64,000 nucleotides of DNA from contig NZ_JARAMP010000021.1 in the NCBI RefSeq assembly GCF_028802875.1, forward strand, positions 12,649 through 76,648. Direction: 5' to 3'. Source of the stretch: Seohaeicola sp024304985 (GTDB lineage Bacteria > Pseudomonadota > Alphaproteobacteria > Rhodobacterales > Rhodobacteraceae). The position numbers were made by a program, and so were the translations under genes. Below, one piece after another: positions 59,202 through 64,000 of this stretch. Under the pieces are notes generated by a model. The model made no database searches. It saw only the letters and a list, made by a program, of their open reading frames with translations, and had not been told where the DNA came from. Each line of letters starts with the position of its first letter. Within the stretch, counting starts at the first letter, position 1.

Positions 59202-59232
59202 ATGAACCTCGTCTGTTGGGGCTTTCACCGAC

Positions 59233-60396
59233 CTACATAGCATCCGCGATGCGGCGGAACATGGCAATGTTCTGTTGATTGGCCCCCGGCGTGCGAAAGC
59301 CCCGGTCCGCGCCATTCGCGGCGATCACCACGCCCTTGGCGCGGTTGACATAGATATACTGCCCATAGATGCCGCGCGCGTAATACTCGCCCGCAGGCGC
59401 ATCGGGGGCCATCCACCATTGCAACCCGTATTGCTCGGCCCCCGTCGCCGTCGGGGCCGAGGGTTCGGTCGAGGCGGCGACCCAGTCGATCGGCACGATC
59501 TGCTGCCCGTTCCACTCGCCCATTTGCAGGAACATCTGCCCGAACCGCGCATAATCCCGCGTGGTCAGGTTCAACCCGCCCAGCACAAAGGCCGTGCCCA
59601 ACCCGTCCGTGATATACAGGGGATCAGCCTCCAGCCCCATTGGCGCGATCAGCTTCTCCTGCATCAGATCGGGGATGCTGCGCCCGGTGGCGCCCCGGAT
59701 CACCATGCCGATCACATGGGTGTCGATGGACACATATTGCCATTGCCGCCCCGGTTCCACAAAGGTCTCGGTCAGCCCTGCGGCGAACCCGTCCATCGAC
59801 TGCCCCAGCGCCAGCACCCGGCCCATCCGGTTGATGTCGGAGTTGAAGTCCAGATAATCCTCGTCAAAGGTCACGCCGCTGGCCATCTGCAACACGTTCA
59901 GGATGCTCGCGCCATCATAGGCGCTGCCCGCCAGTTCCGGCGCATACCGGGTCACCGGATCATCCAGACTGTCGATCGCACCCTCCTCCAGCACGATCCC
60001 CATCAGCGCGGACAGATAGGATTTCGCCACTGACCAGCTGATCCGGCGATCCATCGAGGTGGTATCAAGATGATAGCTTTCATGCCGTATTGCGCCATCT
60101 TTCAGCACGACAAGTGCCGTCACCGCGCGTTCGGCGATCCAGTCATCCATGCCCTCGGGCGGGCTCATGGCCGGGCCAGCGGGCAGGGGGCTGACCGGCC
60201 CATCCCCCCGCGCCATGGGCGTGGTCAGGAACAGCCGGTCCATCGCGCTGAAATTGCCGACGATCTTCTCCTCGGCGAACAGGCTGTTCACAGCCAGAAG
60301 CCGCGTGATCTCCTCGCGCTTCCAGACGCCCAGAACAGCGGCAGCCAGGATCAGCATCGCAACGGCGCGCAGGGTCCATTTCAACAGGGAACGCAT
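59233..60396 (-). CDS. Serine hydrolase, beta-lactamase class C/6-aminohexanoate-dimer-hydrolase-like
   Basis: 387 residues. An N-terminal membrane anchor (LLKWTLRAVAMLILAAAVLGVW) is followed by the catalytic SxxK tetrad S122-V-A-K125 in RISWSVAKSYLSALMGIVL, the Tyr of the second motif in WQYVSIDTHVIG, and a C-terminal region with GGLNLTTRDYARFGQMFL. It belongs to the penicillin-binding-protein-like esterases; a true beta-lactamase is unlikely. Substrate unknown. DUF2237 lies downstream on the same strand. Confidence 0.9.
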   Translation of the reverse strand: MRSLLKWTLRAVAMLILAAAVLGVWKREEITRLLAVNSLFAEEKIVGNFSAMDRLFLTTPMARGDGPVSPLPAGPAMSPPEGMDDWIAERAVTALVVLKDGAIRHESYHLDTTSMDRRISWSVAKSYLSALMGIVLEEGAIDSLDDPVTRYAPELAGSAYDGASILNVLQMASGVTFDEDYLDFNSDINRMGRVLALGQSMDGFAAGLTETFVEPGRQWQYVSIDTHVIGMVIRGATGRSIPDLMQEKLIAPMGLEADPLYITDGLGTAFVLGGLNLTTRDYARFGQMFLQMGEWNGQQIVPIDWVAASTEPSAPTATGAEQYGLQWWMAPDAPAGEYYARGIYGQYIYVNRAKGVVIAANGADRGFRTPGANQQNIAMFRRIADAM

Positions 60397-60423
60397 GGGT
60401 GTCTTTCCTTATGGGGCAGGGGG

Positions 60424-61101
60424 TCAGCGGAAACGGTCGATCAACCGCTCCAGAGGGTTGCGCGTATCGGGGGCGGGTTCCGGCGCGGGCTTCGGGGCCT
60501 CGGTCTTCACGGGCGCGGGCTTTTCCGGCCGCGCCGGCGCCATCCGTTGCGCCACGGCGTTCAGGAATTTCGGCCCTTCACCGGCGGCCAGCATCGGCGC
60601 GCCCTCGGCAATGCCGCGCATCATGTCATCCAGCCAGTCCTGATCCGCCTTGGCAAAATCCGACAGCACATAGGCGGCCACCCGGTCCTTGTGCCCCGGA
60701 TGCCCGATCCCCAGCCGCACGCGGGCGTAATCCTCGCCGATATGGCCGTGGATCGACCGCAACCCGTTATGCCCCGCATGACCGCCGCCCTGCTTCAGCC
60801 GGATCTTGCCCGGTGCCAGATCCAGCTCGTCATGAAAGACGGTCAGATCCGCAGGGTCGATCTTGAAGAAGCGCATCGCCTCGCCCACCGATTGGCCCGA
60901 CAGATTCATGAAGGTCTCGGGCTTCAGCAGCACGACCCGCGTGCCGCCCAGACGTCCCTCGCTGACCTGTCCCTGAAACTTGGCCCGCCACGGCGCGAAT
61001 CCATGCGCCTGCGCGATGGCCTCCAGCGCCATGAAGCCGATATTGTGCCGGTTCCCCGCATATTTCGCGCCGGGATTGCCCAACCCCACGAATAGCTTCA
61101 T
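60424..61101 (-). CDS. pth: Peptidyl-tRNA hydrolase
   Basis: 225 residues from ATG 61101. The catalytic His and Asn are in LFVGLGNPGAKYAGNRHNIGFMALEA; further landmarks are LLKPETFMNLSGQSV and VFHDELDLAPGKIRLKQGGGHAGHNGLRSIHGHIG. It recycles tRNA from drop-off peptidyl-tRNA. The C-terminal PAPEPAP tail is a low-complexity extension beyond the usual 190 residues. The pth-rplY pairing seen elsewhere is loosened here by a short monooxygenase gene. Confidence 0.96.
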   Translation of the reverse strand: MKLFVGLGNPGAKYAGNRHNIGFMALEAIAQAHGFAPWRAKFQGQVSEGRLGGTRVVLLKPETFMNLSGQSVGEAMRFFKIDPADLTVFHDELDLAPGKIRLKQGGGHAGHNGLRSIHGHIGEDYARVRLGIGHPGHKDRVAAYVLSDFAKADQDWLDDMMRGIAEGAPMLAAGEGPKFLNAVAQRMAPARPEKPAPVKTEAPKPAPEPAPDTRNPLERLIDRFR

Positions 61102-61234
61102 GCCCGTGTCCCTTCCTTGCCTGCGACCCTCAGGATATTGACCTGCGCCCGCCTTTTCAATCTTATGCCCCCGCGGCAAGAACCGCCAGCCAGCCCCGCG
61201 CCAGCCCCAATGATCCCCAAGACCGGAGGCAAAG

Positions 61235-61555
61235 ATGTCCTTTATCGCAATGAACCGTTTCAAGGTCCGTCACGGATTCGAGGACGCGTTCGAAACCATG
61301 TGGCGCGACCGCGAAAGCCGCCTGAACGACATGCCGGGATTCGTCGAATTCCGCCTGCTCAAAGGCCCGGATGGCGACGGTTTCCGCCTCTACACCTCGC
61401 ATGTGGTCTGGGCCAGCCGCACTGATTTCGAAGGCTGGACCAAATCGCAGCAATTCCGCGACAGCCACAAGGGGGCCGGCAACAGCACCACGCGTGACGC
61501 GCTGATGGGCCCGCCGCAGTTCGAGGGCTACGAGACCGTCCTGCACCAGACCTGA
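61235..61555 (+). CDS. Antibiotic-biosynthesis-monooxygenase (ABM) domain protein
   Basis: 106 residues, an ABM/IsdG-like ferredoxin-fold domain: MSFIAMNRFKVRHGFEDAFETMWRDR, FVEFRLLKGPDG and the SHVVWASRTDFEGWTKSQQF strand. Members include haem oxygenases of the IsdG type and quinol monooxygenases; without the full Trp/His haem set visible the specific role is open. It is convergent with rplY and shares the terminator at 61565-61596. Confidence 0.82.
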   Translation: MSFIAMNRFKVRHGFEDAFETMWRDRESRLNDMPGFVEFRLLKGPDGDGFRLYTSHVVWASRTDFEGWTKSQQFRDSHKGAGNSTTRDALMGPPQFEGYETVLHQT

Positions 61556-61564
61556 CACGGACGC

Positions 61565-61596
61565 AAAAGGCGCGACCCGCAAGGGCCGCGCCTCAT
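61565..61596. terminator. Bidirectional terminator between the ABM gene and rplY
   Basis: AGGCGCG (61568-61574), ACCCGCAAGGGC with an inner CCC/GGG pair, CGCGCCT (61587-61593), with A-rich sequence before and TCATCTTC after. A symmetrical stem suited to both convergent genes. Confidence 0.75.
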
Positions 61597-61630
61597 CTTC
61601 ACTGTCCCCCGGAAAACCGGGCCGACGCGA

Positions 61631-62257
61631 TCACTCTTCGGTGTCGTCGTCTTCTTCCTCTGCGTCATCGCCACCGCTGGACCGCAGGCCCGACGGCGCC
61701 GAGATGTTCGCGATCACGAAATCACGCTCGATCGTCGGCTTGCTGCCTTCAGGCAGGGTCACATCCGAGATCTTGATGACATCGCCGATGTTCAGACCCG
61801 CCAGATCGACCGTGACGTGATCCGGAATGTCACCGGCCAGCACGTTCAGCTCGACTTCCTGACGCACGACCGTCAGCACGCCGCCTTTTTTCAGGCCGGG
61901 GCAGGTCTCGTGGTTGATGAAATCCACGTGGATGAACAGGTTGATCCGGCTGGTCCGACGCAGACGCATCAGGTCCAGATGGGTCGGCAGATCCTTGACC
62001 ACGTCGCGCTGCACATTGCGGCAGATCACGCGCACATCGTCATGGCCGTCAACCTTCAGGTTGAACAGCGTGGACAGGAAACGCCCCTGCTTGAGGCGCT
62101 TGAGCAGCGCATTGAAAGGGATGTTGATCGCAACGGGATCGACCCCGCCACCGTAAACGATCCCCGGAACCATGCCGTCGCGACGTGCTTGACGAGCGGC
62201 GCCCTTGCCAGTCCCCGTCCGGACATGGGCGTGAAGATCAGGAATTTCTCCAGCCAT
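61631..62257 (-). CDS. rplY: Ribosomal protein L25 (CTC form)
   Basis: 208 residues: N-terminal 5S rRNA-binding L25 domain (TGTGKGAARQARRDGMVPGIVYGGG) and the TL5/CTC C-terminal domain (VDFINHETCPGLKKGGVL ... LNIGDVIKISDVTLPEG). The tail GGDDAEEEDDDTEE is strongly acidic. It is the general-stress CTC variety. The start is ATG 62257, with GGAGAGATATT just upstream on the minus strand. Confidence 0.96.
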   Translation of the reverse strand: MAGEIPDLHAHVRTGTGKGAARQARRDGMVPGIVYGGGVDPVAINIPFNALLKRLKQGRFLSTLFNLKVDGHDDVRVICRNVQRDVVKDLPTHLDLMRLRRTSRINLFIHVDFINHETCPGLKKGGVLTVVRQEVELNVLAGDIPDHVTVDLAGLNIGDVIKISDVTLPEGSKPTIERDFVIANISAPSGLRSSGGDDAEEEDDDTEE

Positions 62258-62362
62258 AATATCTCTCCAAAGTTAGGGCAGGGATCCTCCAAGGCTGTAT
62301 CCCCGCATGAAGTCGCGCGTATAGACGCATTCCCCCCGCTTGAAAAGAGGGGAATCGCGCCC

Positions 62363-63010
62363 TTACCCCGCCTCATCCACCACCGCGCCGGTGGGCGTCA
62401 CCAGATGCCCGCCCGCCGCCAAGATCCGTTGGTGCAGCGCGACATCCGCAGCCATCGCCTGCCGGAACTCTGCCTCGACCGCCGCGCTGATCGCCGTCTC
62501 GGCGGGGGGCGAGACATTCTTCTGTGCAGGCTTGATCGCGAAGCCCAGCCTCTCGCTCAGAAACCCGCGCAAGGCCATGGGCCGTTCATAGGCAAACAGA
62601 TGCTCCACCCGGATCTGCCCGTCCCGCCCCGCGACAAAGGCCCGCTGCGTCCCGATCTTGGCAAAGGGCGGCGGCCTGCGCTCAAGCGTGGCCAGAACAA
62701 AGGCGTCAAACCCCATATCCCTGACGCGCTTGCTGTCCGCAGGTCCATCGGGCCGCTGCCGATACCGATACCAGCTGCGCAGATAATCCAGAGGATCCCG
62801 GATCACCGCCACGCGCTCCGGCACCAACCCATGCGCCTGCTCCAGATAGGGCGCAAAATGCCGCTCATATTTCCGCAAGGTCAGATGCTTGATCGAGGCT
62901 TTCCCCGCCAGCACGATATCCGCCTTGCTCCGCAGCGCCAGATGATAGGCCGTGCTCCCCGTCTTGGGCACGGCAAAAAGAACCAGATTGGCAGCAGCAA
63001 ACACCAGCAT
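62363..63010 (-). CDS. Sulfotransferase-family protein
   Basis: 215 residues. The PAPS 5'-phosphosulfate loop is VLFAVPKTGSTAYHLAL and the 3'-phosphate-binding segment VAVIRDPLDYLRSWYRYR, the two sulfotransferase landmarks. Short for the family (usually 250-300), with a compact C-terminal half. The acceptor is unknown; it probably decorates a glycan or lipid. Alone on the minus strand before the AT-rich island. Confidence 0.8.
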   Translation of the reverse strand: MLVFAAANLVLFAVPKTGSTAYHLALRSKADIVLAGKASIKHLTLRKYERHFAPYLEQAHGLVPERVAVIRDPLDYLRSWYRYRQRPDGPADSKRVRDMGFDAFVLATLERRPPPFAKIGTQRAFVAGRDGQIRVEHLFAYERPMALRGFLSERLGFAIKPAQKNVSPPAETAISAAVEAEFRQAMAADVALHQRILAAGGHLVTPTGAVVDEAG

Positions 63011-63395
63011 CCATGCACCCTGTCACATCACGCCCGCACACTGCCCCGCGCGGGCCCACGCTGTCAAAGCGTGTTGTGGGGGAGGGGGGACTTTACGACC
63101 GCTCCGCCCCGATCCCCCCGCGCGAAATCAAGGCAGCCAGCCGCCACGCGCTTTAGTGACCACCTCTTGGGGCGGTCTTGAGGCTTGGGGAACATGATGG
63201 CTGTGAAAGGACTTTCTTTACGATAACATCCATCATACACGATATGGAGGTTGGTCGAAGCACTCGGAATTCAGGAATATTTAATCATGTTCGTGCAAAT
63301 CCCAAGAGATGACTTTGATCAGAATAAGCCATGACTGTTTCCAGGGCGAATGACTACGAAGCCTTAAAGTTGATTTGACCGGGTTGGGTTTGGAT
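63011..63395. other. Intergenic region with a composition break
   Basis: Up to about 63175 the sequence is GC-rich and contains G-tracts (GGGGGAGGGGGG near 63078) and a near-palindrome around 63157. From about 63180 it turns AT-rich and remains so to the IS end, marking the left edge of foreign DNA. I see no gene longer than about 22 codons, no tRNA and no attachment site. Confidence 0.5.
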
Positions 63396-63900
63396 ATGTT
63401 GCATCCATTAAGAAAGTTACTGTCTGAATTTTTCCAAAAGTATGGAACGGCGGTTGGGTTTTGTTCCCTGGTTTTCATAGGATTTGGGCTCTATCTGTTC
63501 GGCCATTTTCACGCACCTGCTCCAGTCAACGCTGATGGAAATCTGGTCTGGTATGCTCAAATATCTTTCGATGTGGGAAGGATGATCCTGGTCGGGGCGA
63601 TCTTGGGGGCCTTTGTGCGCTTCCTTCATACATTCAGAGCGATCAGAGAAGTGGTGACAGAGGTTTTTTTTCGGTGATGATATTCTCAAGAGAAGAAAGG
63701 ATCTTGATGATGTCTGGGCAAAGCTCAGCAAGCACATATTCATCCCAGATTTTTCAAATGAAAACGGGTTAAGTGGTGATTTGCAGGAAAGAATTGTCGA
63801 GCAACTTAAGCAAGGCATGCAGCACAATAAAACTTTCTATGTGCGATCAAGTGACCGTACGATAACGGTTAAGTGGTTAGAGGTGGCTGCGGAAATCTGA
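63396..63900 (+). pseudogene. Broken membrane-protein gene in AT-rich DNA, frameshifted at T8 and ended by an IS
   Basis: ATG 63396 opens a product with two membrane segments (TAVGFCSLVFIGFGLYLFG and FDVGRMILVGAILGAFVRFL) that stops at 63675-63677. Directly before that stop is a run of eight T (63665-63672); with seven T the frame would continue through DDILKRRKDLDDVWAKLSKH to KWLEVAAEI, ending at 63900 with a TGA supplied by the left end of the IS. The whole would be about 167 residues. No family recognised. AT-rich composition differs from all neighbours. Confidence 0.75.
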
Positions 63901-64000
63901 ACAGCCAGGATAAGTGGATTTTCCGCGCAATGGCAGCATGATGCTGCGAGCGAGGAGAAGACCATGGCAAGACGACCACGCCGGAACCACAGCCCGGCAT
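63898..64000 (+). mobile_element. Left end of an IS3-family-like insertion sequence (runs off the window)
   Basis: The sequence changes at TGAACAGCCAGGATAAG (63898 onward), a TG-starting terminus as in IS3-family elements, with a typical leader and ribosome-binding GAGGAGAAG before an orfA-like ATG at 63964. The right end and any target duplication lie outside the window, so the boundary is inferred. Confidence 0.65.
63964..64000 (+). CDS. Transposase orfA, first 12 codons (partial)
   Basis: MARRPRRNHSPA, the beginning of IS3-type OrfA helix-turn-helix proteins (family members continue with FKAKVALAA). GAGGAG lies 7 nt upstream. Cut by the window end. Confidence 0.7.
   Translation, partial: MARRPRRNHSPA

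Noticed and set aside
59233..60396. Beta-lactamase resistance gene
   Set aside because: The SxxK and Tyr motifs fit esterase-like relatives, and the sequence resembles 6-aminohexanoate-dimer-hydrolase-type proteins rather than AmpC.
63150..63180. Attachment site or tRNA remnant at the composition break
   Set aside because: No tRNA-like fold or repeated core is visible in the window, and the far end of the island is not available.
61817..63181. 454-codon plus-strand frame over rplY and the sulfotransferase gene
   Set aside because: Shadow frame on the opposite strand of two recognised genes, with Arg/His/Pro-rich composition.

Overview
This 64 kb window is GC-rich alphaproteobacterial chromosome, most likely from the order Rhodobacterales (Roseobacter/Rhodobacter group). 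The evidence is an F0 ATP-synthase operon with separate b and b' subunits, kept apart from the F1 genes; an Irr-type Fur regulator divergent from fabA-fabB-fabI; a pobA-pcaDCHGB operon; a SAM/SAH riboswitch in front of metK, a class known from this order; and the housekeeping orders miaB-phoH-ybeY-corC-lnt and rpsA-ihfB-lapA-trpF-trpB. I found no rRNA, tRNA or CRISPR.

Layout. 1-546: 5' part of ffh. 865-3022: LysR regulator, EamA exporter, ArsR repressor. 3254-5864: atpI-atpB-atpE-atpX-atpF with a terminator. 5901-9150: GntR regulator, lrgAB, a small lipoprotein and two overlapping GNAT genes. 9359-12814: smc. 12911-16043: murein transglycosylase and the cobalamin genes cobD and cobC. 16242-20311: an atypical receiver protein, a glutathionyl-hydroquinone reductase, two uncharacterised proteins and a MalY-type C-S lyase. 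20434-23353: three tandem peptide deformylase paralogues, fmt and two small GlsB-type membrane proteins. 23408-29114: protocatechuate/4-hydroxybenzoate operon. 29191-34453: a small membrane protein, a dehydratase-hydrolase-dehalogenase operon, an FKBP, a cysteine-cluster membrane protein and a quinone oxidoreductase. 34539-39183: irr, fabA-fabB-fabI and a PhzS-like monooxygenase. 39189-49400: glycosyltransferase-like protein, miaB, an OmpA/lipoprotein pair, phoH, ybeY, corC, lnt, riboswitch-metK and trmB. 49527-58704: aroA, a membrane protein, cmk, a nitroreductase, rpsA, ihfB, lapA, trpF, a cobalamin-binding-type regulator and trpB. 58821-63010: DUF2237, serine hydrolase, pth, a monooxygenase, rplY and a sulfotransferase-like gene. 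From about 63180 the base composition becomes AT-rich: a broken membrane-protein gene is followed by the left end of an IS3-type element that runs off the window.

Most of the window is core metabolism and translation. Formyl removal (def), formyl addition (fmt), tRNA modification (miaB, trmB), ribosome maturation (ybeY) and ribosomal proteins (rpsA, rplY) sit close to lipid, SAM, shikimate and tryptophan synthesis. The catabolic accessory part is the conversion of 4-hydroxybenzoate through protocatechuate to beta-ketoadipate enol-lactone and beta-ketoadipate.

The observations most worth a second look are a perfect 337-bp tandem duplication spanning the ybeY/corC junction; nine copies of a 22-nt intergenic repeat in two classes with correlated bases; a deformylase paralogue lacking its catalytic residues; adjacent OmpA-type and lipoprotein genes sharing a 33-residue Trp/Cys motif; and the IS-truncated, frameshifted gene at the right end.
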